Of a stretch of 64,000 nt of DNA, positions 43,635 through 53,129 are shown piece by piece (the first letter of the stretch is position 1; the number at the start of each line of letters is the position of its first letter). A model generated the notes under the pieces. It searched no databases. It was not told where the DNA came from and was given only the letters and a program-made list of their open reading frames with translations. The DNA lies in NCBI RefSeq assembly GCF_004962245.1, contig NZ_SUHQ01000025.1:54766-118765 (forward strand), given 5' to 3'. This DNA comes from Mesorhizobium sp. (lineage in GTDB: Bacteria > Pseudomonadota > Alphaproteobacteria > Rhizobiales > Rhizobiaceae). The position numbers and the translations under genes were made by a program.

Positions 43635-44930
43635 TCAATCGGGGATGGACGCGGATGCTTCTATGGCCAACACATCCAAGCCCGCGATCTCCTGCATCGC
43701 CTTGCCGGCGATGCCCTGCAGATCGCCGTACATTCCGACGGTCGACTCGATGACACCCTGGATCTGAGCCTCCCGCTTGGCCCACAGGCGGATTGTGGCT
43801 TTCCGTTCCCTGGCAAGGTCGTCCTGCATATCGGAGAATTTCTCGACGATCGCTTCGACCCGGTGGCGAAACCTAGGGCCAGTCAGATAGCCGTAGACCT
43901 GCTCCATCTTGGTGGCCTGGCCGTCCTGGGCGAGGCGGGAGTTGGCGAGCTCGATGAGGGACTGCCGGAGCATGATCGCGATCGGAATCGCGCATTTGGG
44001 ATGGGCGATGTAGACGCCATCCACCAGATCGAACGTTTCGACCCCCGCAGGCAGCGCCTCGGAGATCATCAACGCAATGTCAGCCTTGGCCGCACGCTGG
44101 TCCGCCCGGAGCTTTCCGAGCCAGCCCGGGCTCCAGTTCCTAGTGCGTTTTGATTCCCACAGGATCGCTCCGCAGGGCTGGCCGGCCGGTCCCACCACGC
44201 GCTGCAGCACGTCACCACCGAACTCACCTTTGGCGACGGGTTCGATGATGTCCATCGGGAAGCGGCTAGCGATCAGCGACTCCAACTCGAGCTCAAGGAC
44301 CTCGCCCTGAAGCTGCTGAGATCCTTGCTCGGCGCGGCGCTTCAGCTCCTCGATCTGGCGCTGCATGCCGGCGATCTGTTCCTCTTTCTCGGCCACCTTC
44401 ATCTTGAGGCCGTCTTCGGCTTCGGTCCTGGCCTTGACGCGGACGGCGTCCAACCCTTCCTGGATTCTCTTTTCGATGGTCAGCGCCATTTCCCGTTTTT
44501 CATCGTCGAGGGCCCGCTGCTGCTTCATAAATTCGGCCTGTTGCAGCTGCGCCGCGGCGAGCTTCTCGTCCCGCGCCATCAGCGTCGCCTCCAACTCGCC
44601 CAGCTTCCTGTCCTTGTCTTCAAGGTCGGTCGAGACCAGCAGCTTCGCCTTACGGGCCTCTTCGGCTGCTATCCCGGCACGCTCAAGCTTGAGTTTTTCA
44701 GAGACCTGGCCGTCGATGTCCTCCCGGGCGGCGTCGATCGCGTCCTGTTTGCGCTGAAGCTCCTCTTCCCGCGCCGCCATGACGGCATTGCTCTGCGCAA
44801 GGCGCCGTTCGTATTCCTCGCGCGTGGCCGCAATCAGCGGTGCCGCGAGCGACTCGTTGAGCTTAATGTCCGTCTTGCAGCTCGGGCAGCTGATTGTCGG
44901 CTCATTGAGAGTCCTGGGCTGCACAGTCAT
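43635..44930 (-). CDS. DUF2130 protein (coiled-coil plus predicted nuclease domain)
   Basis: 431 residues from ATG 44930 (GGAGTGTCCG). A zinc-ribbon-like start (PTISCPSCKTDIKLNE) is followed by a long coiled coil at about 30-205 (REEELQRKQDAIDAAREDID, RQIEELKRRAEQGSQQLQGE). The DUF2130 domain then begins: ESLIASRFPMDIIEPVAKGE, GAILWESKRTRNWSPGWLGK and ADIALMISEALP. ILWESKRT resembles the E-x-K of PD-(D/E)xK nucleases. Function not established; a DNA-end or restriction role is inferred. Confidence 0.82.
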   Translation of the reverse strand: MTVQPRTLNEPTISCPSCKTDIKLNESLAAPLIAATREEYERRLAQSNAVMAAREEELQRKQDAIDAAREDIDGQVSEKLKLERAGIAAEEARKAKLLVSTDLEDKDRKLGELEATLMARDEKLAAAQLQQAEFMKQQRALDDEKREMALTIEKRIQEGLDAVRVKARTEAEDGLKMKVAEKEEQIAGMQRQIEELKRRAEQGSQQLQGEVLELELESLIASRFPMDIIEPVAKGEFGGDVLQRVVGPAGQPCGAILWESKRTRNWSPGWLGKLRADQRAAKADIALMISEALPAGVETFDLVDGVYIAHPKCAIPIAIMLRQSLIELANSRLAQDGQATKMEQVYGYLTGPRFRHRVEAIVEKFSDMQDDLARERKATIRLWAKREAQIQGVIESTVGMYGDLQGIAGKAMQEIAGLDVLAIEASASIPD

Positions 44931-45138
44931 CGGACACTCCGTCGGGAACAAAAGATGTTGCAATGTATACAGGAACGCGGCCACCTCGAAAAGAACAAAA
45001 AAGGAACATACCAGTTATCCCCCGCATAGGTGTTCGTGCTGGCGGCCCAAGCGGATGAAGCCGGGCAAAGCTATCTTCAAAATAGGGTGTTCGTCGTCTT
45101 CCGTTGCGCTTGGAGTGCTAAGGGCCCTAAGGACATGT

Positions 45139-47018
45139 TCAAAATGCGTGCGTATGGCGAGGGCCATGACGGCTCAAGCTGGGAGGTGGTGATGAAGCAA
45201 GCTCGACGCGATCGGAAAGACATGCGATACCGCGAGTCGTTTGAGCTTTCACCTGCTCGCGCATGTGACGAGTGTCCCCTCTGAGGAGCGCCTGCGCGCC
45301 AGCGCGAAGGTAGGGATGAGAAAACAAGGTTAAATCGCCGACCTCATCTACGACACGCCGACGCTGCAAGGCATTGAGTGCTGCCATCTGATCTTCTGTA
45401 AATGAAGGCTCCACGCCATATTGGGGAAGCGGAGGCGTATCTCCAGAAAAACTCCAGACTCCCAATTCTGGCACCAGCCCGGGCTCCTCATCGCCGCCAT
45501 TGATGATGAACGAAAGTTCCGTATCAGAGGCACCGGTGGAGTTTGTCGTTGCCAAGGCGACGGCCCGCAACAAACTCTCATATGCCGGGCCCTTCTCAGC
45601 GAGTTGGACAACGAAGTCGAATGCGTCACTGCGTGCCTGGCGAATAATCTCGGCGTCAGAAGCATTGGGAGGCAACTGCGCATGAGTCTGGGCAAGATAT
45701 GTAATGGCGCCAACGTCTCGCAATTCCTCTCCATCCATGATCAGAGCTTCGAGGCGTCGCCAGAGGTCATTCGGTACGCTGTGCACCTCCGAAGCTCTTG
45801 ACCAGACGGCAAGAGCGAGGTCGTGTGTGAGACCCCCAACAACCACCCACCCGTGAGTGCCTAGGGAACAGTTTTCGATGCTGGGTTGGTGAGTGGCCTG
45901 CAGCAAGACGGGTTCGGACTGTGCGACGATGAGGCGTCGATTCCGTGGAATGCGCCGTATTAAGCCACGGAGTGTTGCCAGCGACGCACTCGCACCGGGG
46001 AGCGGTTCGCGTGACCCCAAAGGGTCATCGAGGAGGTAGAGCCGTTCACCCCCGGCGGCCTCGGTCAAAAAGCGCTCTGCCTGCCTCATCGACGTGCTGG
46101 CCGACTCGCACCTCGAAGCCGGCCATCTGAAGCGCGCTTGCAATTTCTCGAGCGATCCAAGTTTTGCCTGTTCGAGGTTGGCCGCTGAGAAGAAGGACCA
46201 ACTGCGAATTCAACACATCGATGAGATTGCCTTCGCTGCCCCGAAGAAGATAGCCCGGTGCCGCGACTGTATCAGGGGCTAGTCGCCGAATGCGCTCCAT
46301 GATCGGTGCAATGATATCAGACTGGGTTCGCTTTGCATGCGAGACGATATCGGTAAGGTGGGCAATAGCCCCGCGGAGGGATTGTGAATCAATCCTCTGC
46401 GCACGCAAAGCGGCCTGCAGCCTGACTTCCACCGAAGCGTCGGTTTCCTGCTCGATGACAAAGATCCTGGAGAGAACGAGAGAACTGAAGCGATCTTCGA
46501 ATCCGGAAGATTTTTGAGCGAGGCGATCGTCGCCGTCTTCCTTTGGCTAGCTTTGAGACCTTGGCTCCGGAGGAGATCAGGTGGGTCGCAAGGAATTTTT
46601 TGAAGAAGAGCTGAGCAATCTGTCCCGACACCGCTCGGATTGGATATGTGTCGTCGTTACCTCCATTCAGAAAGGGCAGAAGCTGATCGTCGCATCGCGC
46701 CGAAAGGACGAAAACCGCTCTCCGGTCTGGATCATTCAACAGCCGTTCGAAGAGGCAGCTTTTGCCACTTCGTTCGGGAAAGTGGGAGAGATACGTTGCA
46801 AGATCCTCGAGGGTAGCGACGCCTCCCGCACCCTTGATCTGTATCTCCGCTGTGAGCCGAACGTTACGTGGATTGAACCAGGTTAGAGTGCCGTCTTCGC
46901 CGGATTTTGGTTCAACTACGAGCGTTGCGTCCTTCACTGCGCGAAACCGATACGCAATTTCTACACACACGAGATCCTGGAAGGCGAACTTCTCGGGTGC
47001 AATAATTGCAATTGTCAT
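45139..47018 (-). pseudogene. Nuclease-STAND NTPase (DUF4297/nSTAND3-like) with two frameshifts
   Basis: Three minus-strand frames join into one protein. The first (from ATG 47018) starts APEKFAFQDLVCVEIAYRFR and LVVEPKSGEDGTL, a dsDNA-nuclease-like domain with E-x-K-like residues. At about 46543 the frame shifts into KEDGDDRLAQKSSGFEDRFS. The Walker A is LLLSGQPRTGKTWIAREIAS. At about 46083 the frame shifts again into AERFLTEAAGGERLYLLDDP, which holds Walker B (LYLLDD). The last part, LTLFSHPYLRAGAQALL, is a typical nSTAND3 end. The design is an Avs/defence-type sensor with nuclease effector, now broken. It abuts ISKra4 remnants. Confidence 0.78.
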
Positions 47019-47099
47019 TGGCCCCGGCGACTCCTCTACACAACCCTAAACACGTAACTAATCTGGCACAACGCCGACGTAAACGCGCTTCCGGGACGC

Positions 47100-47859
47100 C
47101 TAACGCTTATTGATGGGCTTCGCGAGTCGATCCGGCTGCTGGAGCACGAACGACACCCCAGTCGAGGAGCAGCCGAGCCGCGCGCAAAAGCGTTTCCTGT
47201 CGAGGAGATCGGAAAGCCTGATCCAGAACTGGAGGCGGCAATCCTCAATCAGCTCAAGCGCTCGGCGACGTTGCCGTGCCACAGATAGTGCCTCACGCTT
47301 TCGAGGGTCGCGACAGCCGCAGGCGCTGCGGCGCTGAGCGGTGGTGGCAGGCCGCGGGCCATCTGTTGGAGCACTGTAATGCGCATGGTGATGTGGAAAT
47401 AGTCGAGAACATGCTCCGCATTGGGGCGCATGTAATATTGAAGGTCTCGCAGATTGCAGGCGCCATCCGACATGAAGGTCACTTCCTTCGGGAAGAGCTG
47501 CCACGACAGGCGCGACAAAGCCAGACACCGTTTGGCATCGGCAGTGTCTATATCGATCGTGGGCTCGGCAGCGCGAGCTTGCCGAAGCACGTGCGTACGG
47601 TGATTGTACGCTTGTCCTTCAGTTGCGTGGGCTGATGGCAACACGGACAGGGCCGCTCGCGACGGGCGAGGTCGAGGGCCTGCCTTTCCGTGATGGCTAC
47701 CTGGAGCGCGGCCAAAGCCTTCTTTGCTTCTTCCAGCGTTAGGCCGAGCTCATCGATCGACAGCGTACCATCTGTTCGCTCGAAGCTGACAATCTCTTGC
47801 GTTTCGACCGCCGCGTCACCGCTGTCGATCATGAGTTGAATCGCAAACCCCATCCACAT
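47100..47859 (-). pseudogene. ISKra4-family transposase remnant
   Basis: Minus-strand pieces in three frames match the ISKra4 family: RPCPCCHQPTQLKDKRTITV (from 47859), then VTFMSDGACNLRDLQYYMRP and EHVLDYFHITMRITVLQQMA, then IEDCRLQFWIRLSDLLDRKR. Internal deletion near 47548-47600 and frameshifts leave no working enzyme. No terminal repeats were found. Confidence 0.8.
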
Positions 47860-47902
47860 CCCTCCTGAACTGGGGAGAGGAAAGCATGTTGACCGGTTGC
47901 AG

Positions 47903-48497
47903 TCAGCCCTTGGTGAGCCGCGAAAGTTCGCGTTTCAGAGCCGCATTCACCTCACGCCGGCTGAAACGCTCGGGTTCGAAGGTGCGCAGCGGATCATCGT
48001 CCTCGAACTACATCTTCCCCACGAAGTAGCCGCTCGATGTCGCCGAAGCGGAGCCGATCGAGGAGCGCCGCATAGCCTGGTGGGCCACCAATATCTTGGG
48101 GCGGGCCGGCACGCGCGCCGGCGATGCAGACCGGATAGACCTTGCCGCCCTCCCGCTCATGCTTGGCCTCAACCCGGATCTCGTGTTCCCACAGATCGCC
48201 GAAATCATACTCGTAGAGGATCCTCTGGCGCACGCGCAGTTGGAGATCGACGAATGTCACCTCGCGACCCGCCGCGTCGCGGTGGCGTTCGCCGGTCCAA
48301 GTCCTACCATAGTGCCGGCCGTGCAGCTTGAAAGCATGCAGATGACAGTCCTCCCAGCCGAAGGCGATCTGGATTGTTCGGTGCAGCGCGTAGAGTGTCA
48401 TTTCTTCCGGAACGAGCAGCCGGCGCGATATCATCGGCGAGATTCGTCGCAAGCTCACTTTGAGTTGATACACTTGGGAATTTGCAACACCGGACAT
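47903..48497 (-). pseudogene. Plasmid pRiA4b ORF-3-like protein, broken near the C-terminus
   Basis: From 48497 the chain VYQLKVSLRRISPMISRRLL, LHAFKLHGRHYGR and LYEYDFGDLWEHEIRVE is the pRiA4b ORF-3 fold. After FGDIER the frame is lost. The expected continuation, YFVGKM then FEDDDPLRTFEPERFSRREV to the stop at 47903, is found one frame over and is interrupted by TAG. So there is one frameshift and one nonsense codon. The family is common on plasmids, phages and near IS66-like elements; its function is unknown. Confidence 0.75.
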
Positions 48498-48788
48498 GGC
48501 GCTCAGGCTAACGCAGAGCCGACGAGACCCCCAACTTTTTCATGCTCCCTATTGCCACCTTCTCCCCGTTTGTCGATATGCGAGCGCCCTGTGTGAGTTC
48601 AGCTGGCGGCACCACTGCGCGTAGGCCAACATATCGATGTGATCGGCCTTCCGCTGGAGCCTGACCAAGAATGAAGTCAAAGACGGGTTGAGGCTGACCG
48701 AGCGCGGTCGCCTGCAGGGTTACGGGAATTCTGGCTGCGGCCGATCAACATGCAGCTTCAAGAAGCCATGGGCTAGGGACGATTCAAA
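48498..48788. other. Intergenic region, no feature recognised
   Basis: 291 bases between a minus- and a plus-strand pseudogene. No gene, RNA or repeat could be supported. Confidence 0.4.
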
Positions 48789-49781
48789 ATGCTAGACTTA
48801 TTTGAGCCGAGACTGCCAGACAGCAAACTCCACAAGAGCTTTCGCGAAATTCGATCCACCCCAAGCTATTCCAAGGTGATGCCCGTAATTCAAAGCTGGG
48901 CAGCGGGCCTGCTCAACAAGGCTTTGACTGACTTCGGCTGTAGCGTGGACTATTCCAAATCCTCGCCAGATTTCTTCGTGACGGCGCCTGGGAATTATCA
49001 ATTCAACATCGAAGCGGTGATATCGGACCAGCCTGCGGGCGACAATGAATGGCTGCCTTCCAGCTATCAAGATTTCAAGGATCGCGGTGCGCTAAAGCTG
49101 GTTGGGAAAATCAGGGACAAGTTGGAAATAGTTCGAGGCAGCAATGGCAAAAAACATCCCTATTCTTCGCTGAGCCATGTGCAGGGCCGACCGTTCGTCA
49201 TTGCGATTGCCCCCTTCGATAGTAGCCAATCCGTCATGCAGAACAATGAACTGATCAACCTGGTCCTCTTCGGCATCGGTGCCCCGGTGCTTGAAGGAAC
49301 CGAGCTTAGACAAGATAAGATAAGGTCGCTTGCGACAGCTTCCGGCGCGCCTGTAGAAATGGGGATTTTCACGAACGATTAGGAGATCAGCGCTGTCATT
49401 TTCTCCACAGTCGGGACTTTCGGCAAGGCGGTCGCTGAAAGCAGGATTGAGAGGTTTGTCAGGGCAACCCGCTATAGATTGATAGAGAAGGAAAGGGTTC
49501 AGTGCACATCCAGCATTCCTCATTTCATCGCGAGAGCCATCTAAGATGGGCTGCACGTTTATTTTAATCCTCATGCGCAAGTGCCATTTGAACCAAGCTT
49601 CAGGTGGCCAGAAGAGGTTTCCCGAAATTACTATGACGTGACGGCCGGCCAACCGATCCAAATACATCCCGATCGCGCGTTGGTTTCCCGGCAGGTTTTT
49701 GAATTGAGCCCTTTCTGGATGCACCATCTCCTTGAAAGCAATGGTTTTGTCGGATGTCTCCGTCGCTCGAACTATTGCTGA
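48789..49781 (+). pseudogene. Hypothetical protein gene with nonsense codon and frameshift
   Basis: The open frame 48789-49382 encodes 197 residues (SSPDFFVTAPGNYQFNIEAV, GRPFVIAIAPFDSSQSVMQN). The TAG at 49380-49382 is followed in the same frame by EISAVIFSTVGTFGKAVAES, clearly the same protein. A frameshift near 49500-49530 then leads to GLHVYFNPHAQVPFEPSFRW and the end at 49781. The N-terminal half has a D...E-x-x pattern that could be a restriction-nuclease-like core, but I do not recognise the family. AT-rich relative to the chromosome. Confidence 0.65.
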
Positions 49782-49991
49782 TGGATCCAGGCATGACCGC
49801 TTTGCGCCTGATCTCGGCCGTAGAGGGAAACTTAGCCTGTGTCCGGGAGCAGACATCGGGATTAAACATGCTGGAGGTTTTGGTCGCACCTCATCTCACG
49901 TCGTGAAGCGAAGGTAGCTTCCGGTAGCAGCCGACACTCGCGCTTTCCGCACGCTAGTGAGCTGCAGGGCTGAGTTGATCGCCGAGACGCT

Positions 49992-50783
49992 TCAGCTCAG
50001 CTCCGTTAGTCGCTTATTCTCCAGATAAGCGCGCCATCTGCGGGTGAGTTTGCCGCGACGGAGTTGATATATACCCGGCAAAGCGACTGGTGCGCCTTCG
50101 ACGACCGCATTGTAGTCCGACAGGAGTAGCAGCAGGTCCGGCTCTGTGTAGCCACGTGCGGCCGCACTTTCGACGCGTTGGAGGACATCATCGATAGCGT
50201 CGGCGGCGTTCTTGTGTGCGATCATCGTGCCGACTGTATCGGACGAAAGCAGAAAAACTAGTGCCGCCACCAGCACGCGCGCAAGTGAGACCTGTGCGTC
50301 GGTGGACATCGAAGACATAGCATGCCAGAGCGTGAAGCCCATCAGAAGCGCAACCGCAACCAGCACGAGGCGCATCGCTTGGGCACTCGCGCGCTGCAAG
50401 TCGCGCGTCCAATATGCTGATTCTTCAATCAACTCGGCCAGGCGGAAATAACTCGGCTCTGCGCGGCTCGCAAAGTAGCTTTCCTCGCGCACCATTGGCT
50501 TGTTTTCGATGGGTGCGGTGAAGCCGTCAAAGATTCTAAGCCGCTGCTCTGCCGAGAATCGTGCATTGAGACCGCTCGCCAAGAGCACCGCCCGGCGCGC
50601 TTGGTCGCCAGCCGAGCGGTGCTTCCGCTGCCTGCGGCCCAGCAAGAGCCAAAAGCCGGCAAGCCCGAAGCCGATGAGCGCGAAGTTGAGAAGGGTGGCG
50701 TTGTCACTGGAATAGACTGAGATTGCGGCGATGGCCGCAACACCAAATTGGGCGGCAAGTGCCAGGTTCTGATGCCTGCGCAC
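49992..50783 (-). CDS. S-4TM-like four-helix membrane protein, module C
   Basis: 263 residues from GTG 50783 (GGAG 8 bases upstream). TM pairs lie at about 9-48 (LALAAQFGVAAIAAISVYSS; LLNFALIGFGLAGFWLLLG) and about 138-185 (MRLVLVAVALLMGFTLWHA; ARVLVAALVFLLSS). Between them ARRAVLLASGLNARFS and LAELIEESAYWTRDLQRASA line up with KRRQELLSNSYGVTLT and LAASVMESTFFTREIVRKML of the S-4TM protein of module B, including ES-x-x-x-TR. It is therefore a divergent S-4TM homologue. It follows the GrpB gene directly, so a GrpB/S-4TM pair is suggested. Confidence 0.72.
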   Translation of the reverse strand: MRRHQNLALAAQFGVAAIAAISVYSSDNATLLNFALIGFGLAGFWLLLGRRQRKHRSAGDQARRAVLLASGLNARFSAEQRLRIFDGFTAPIENKPMVREESYFASRAEPSYFRLAELIEESAYWTRDLQRASAQAMRLVLVAVALLMGFTLWHAMSSMSTDAQVSLARVLVAALVFLLSSDTVGTMIAHKNAADAIDDVLQRVESAAARGYTEPDLLLLLSDYNAVVEGAPVALPGIYQLRRGKLTRRWRAYLENKRLTELS

Positions 50784-51340
50784 GGTTCAGCTCCGCACGC
50801 TGATGGGGTCAGCAGGCGGTCATTGCTAAACGCCGCCGCTGCATGACGCAGAACCTCGGCGACAAAGCTAGACTTACCTCGAGTGTAGGCCTTGGCGTCG
50901 GTCGGATACGCCTGCGCAAGGCGTTGCTTGAGAGCGGCATAGCGGCTCGCTAGGTCTGGATCGCCGGACAACTCGTCGCGAAATACAATCATGTCCTGTC
51001 CCCAAGAGTTGCCGTTGGGAACTAGGTGAAGGTGAAAGGGCGTGACGGGATCGGGTTTCACAAGAAAAATGCGCGGTGGGTTATCGCAACTCTCCTCCTC
51101 GACATAGCCCGCTGTTTTCAGCGTTGCGGCGACTTGTTGTGCTTCTGACCAGTCGAGAAGGGAGACCAGGAGGTCGATACACGGCTTGCCCATAAGACCG
51201 CGGATCGCCGTAGATCCTACATGATCAATAAATGCCCGCGCCGGTGCAATGACAGCGCGGATCGCCTCCGCCTCGCCGGCACAACGCGCGGCCCATTCTT
51301 CGTCGTGCGCGACAATGCGTACCGTATCATGCGCAGCCAT
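50429..51340 (-). CDS. GrpB-family nucleotidyltransferase-fold protein, module C
   Basis: ATG 51340 follows GGAGAGAAA. Residues 1 to about 175 are the GrpB domain: FIDHVGSTAIRGLMGKPCID (G42-S43 and D56, the NTase motif), FHLHLV (about 102-107) and the end SSFVAEVLRHAAAA. GrpB belongs to the nucleotidyltransferase superfamily. The frame stays open for 125 further codons that overlap the S-4TM gene in another frame and have shadow-like composition. Stops exist in both other frames at about 50805-50820, so a small indel has probably removed the true stop. The real protein should end near 50800, just before the S-4TM start. Confidence 0.72.
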   Translation of the reverse strand: MAAHDTVRIVAHDEEWAARCAGEAEAIRAVIAPARAFIDHVGSTAIRGLMGKPCIDLLVSLLDWSEAQQVAATLKTAGYVEEESCDNPPRIFLVKPDPVTPFHLHLVPNGNSWGQDMIVFRDELSGDPDLASRYAALKQRLAQAYPTDAKAYTRGKSSFVAEVLRHAAAAFSNDRLLTPSACGAEPCAGIRTWHLPPNLVLRPSPQSQSIPVTTPPFSTSRSSASGLPAFGSCWAAGSGSTARLATKRAGRCSWRAVSMHDSRQSSGLESLTASPHPSKTSQWCARKATLRAAQSRVISAWPS

Positions 51341-51650
51341 TTTCTCTCCACGCATGGCAGAACCAAACACCCTGGATCTTGTACTGCTCGACCACATTAC
51401 CATGGACGCCATAATACGTGTTCGGCTTGGTCACCGCACGCGTGCTACGCATCGGTTTCTCGCAATCTATCCAAAAGCATTCGTCCCCGTGTGAGAAATT
51501 CTTATTTTCACTCTCGGTCGTGTAAAGCAGATTATCTCGTTCGTGTTCGCAAACCCGAGCGGCTGTTTCCTTGGCTTTCCGTACCTCTCCTTCCGCCAAT
51601 GAGAGTCCGTCGGGAACGTGAGCGTTTCGACAGCCATTGGGGACTAGCAC
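51327..51650 (-). CDS. Possible small protein upstream of GrpB gene
   Basis: 107 residues from GTG 51650, with balanced composition (LSLAEGEVRKAKETAARVCE; CFWIDCEKPMRSTRAVTKPN). Its stop overlaps the GrpB start by 14 bases, as in a coupled operon. No ribosome binding site and no recognised family, so it may be a chance frame or a fragment. It overlaps the region where the promoter of module B must lie. Confidence 0.3.
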   Translation of the reverse strand: MLVPNGCRNAHVPDGLSLAEGEVRKAKETAARVCEHERDNLLYTTESENKNFSHGDECFWIDCEKPMRSTRAVTKPNTYYGVHGNVVEQYKIQGVWFCHAWRENGCA

Positions 51651-51668
51651 ATATCAAGAGGGGGCAGT

Positions 51669-53108
51669 GTGAAACTTGTAAATGACTTCAAAAACTTTCT
51701 ATCCGATACCGTCAATCTCAATCAAACCCGTATTACACTGCTTGAGGACCGAGCGGAGACGATTAATAGCTTTCTTCGAGCATCCGACTGGGAACCGACA
51801 ATCTCCACCTTCATCGAGCAGGGCTCTTGGGCGCACGACACTATCATCCGCCCGGTGGATGGCGGAGAATTCGACGCCGATCTGCTCGTCAGGGTTCGGC
51901 CGGTCGATGGCTGGAGTGCCGCTCAATACGTGAAGGACCTCGGGCGCGTTTTCCTTGAGAGCGGACGATATGCCGACAAGACAGTCGTTTATGATTACTG
52001 CGTCACGATCACCTATGCGGACGATTGTAAGATTGATATCGCTCCGCTGGTGATGGACCGCGAGTACCGAGGAACGCTCGAAGTCTGCGACAAGCGCAAT
52101 GATAAGTTCGACGAATCCCAGCCCATCGAATACACTCGATGGATGCGCGAGAAGAACGGGTACTCAGGTAATAACTCGTTTCGCAAGGCGACCCGGCTCA
52201 TCAAATACATCAGGGACATCAAGAAGCGTTTCAGTTGCCAGTCGGTTCTTCTAACGACACTCGTCGGTCACCGGATCGAGTGGTTCGACAAGGATTCGGA
52301 CGGGTTCGCGGACACGCCAACCGCGTTGCAGACAATCATGGGTAGGCTCGACGACTGGCTGCAGGCACGGCCGGACAAGCCGGGGGTCAACAACCCTTCG
52401 CTCCCCACCGAGGATTTTGCCGACCTGTGGAACGACACCCAGTACGCGAACTTCCGAAACTTCGTGAACAAGTACCGGAAGTGGATCGATGAAGCGATCG
52501 ATGCCGAGACCCGCTCCGACAGCATCGAGAAATGGCGCAAGGTCTTCGGCGACGATTTTGCGAAGGGAGAGAACGTAAAGAAGGCGGAGGCTTCTGCGAT
52601 GCAGCAGGCCAGTGCGCTTCTCATGGAAGGGGCAGCCCACCTTGATAGCCTAGTCGACAACGTAATTGACTTTGGTATCAGCATCCTCCCATTGTGGTTC
52701 CGGACGCCATCCCACCTCCAGGCCCCGCGTTGGCAGCCCGCCGAGCAGGTTTCCCGGAATGTCCAAGTCTTCGCCGAATATCGCGCGTCCCAGTATTCCG
52801 GCAAGGGACATCCGATCAATTCAGGCGAGGCGTTACCCCCGCGGGGTGGTCTCTGGTTCGACGTCCGTGTCAACAAGTTCCAGACGGTGCCGGCTGACTG
52901 CTACGTACGGTGGCGCATCACCAATACCGGGGCAGTGGCGATGGCCCTCAAGAAAGGGCGGGGCGGCTTCGAGAAGCCTACCGACGGTGATCGTCGCTGG
53001 GAAGCGCTCGAATATCGCGGCGTCCACATGGCGGAAGCATTCATCATCCGTAGAAGCGATGATCGGCTCGTTGGTTTTAGCGAGCCATTCTACGCTGTGA
53101 TCAAGTAG
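51669..53108 (+). CDS. CD-NTase with C-terminal AGS-C sensor domain, module B
   Basis: 479 residues from GTG 51669 (GAGGGGG upstream). The NTase core has G52-S53 in EQGSWAHDT, D69 and D71 in FDADLLVRV, and D123 in KIDIAPLV. A helical OAS1-C-like region follows (NNSFRKATRLIKYIRDIKKR). Residues about 395-479 are the AGS-C domain: RWRITNTGAVA, LEYRGVHMAEAFIIRR and GFSEPFYAVIK. AGS-C is thought to sense ligands in SMODS proteins. It should synthesise the second messenger of a CBASS-like system. The next gene is 21 bases away. Confidence 0.85.
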   Translation: MKLVNDFKNFLSDTVNLNQTRITLLEDRAETINSFLRASDWEPTISTFIEQGSWAHDTIIRPVDGGEFDADLLVRVRPVDGWSAAQYVKDLGRVFLESGRYADKTVVYDYCVTITYADDCKIDIAPLVMDREYRGTLEVCDKRNDKFDESQPIEYTRWMREKNGYSGNNSFRKATRLIKYIRDIKKRFSCQSVLLTTLVGHRIEWFDKDSDGFADTPTALQTIMGRLDDWLQARPDKPGVNNPSLPTEDFADLWNDTQYANFRNFVNKYRKWIDEAIDAETRSDSIEKWRKVFGDDFAKGENVKKAEASAMQQASALLMEGAAHLDSLVDNVIDFGISILPLWFRTPSHLQAPRWQPAEQVSRNVQVFAEYRASQYSGKGHPINSGEALPPRGGLWFDVRVNKFQTVPADCYVRWRITNTGAVAMALKKGRGGFEKPTDGDRRWEALEYRGVHMAEAFIIRRSDDRLVGFSEPFYAVIK

Positions 53109-53129
53109 GTTGAGGAAAGGGAGCTATCG

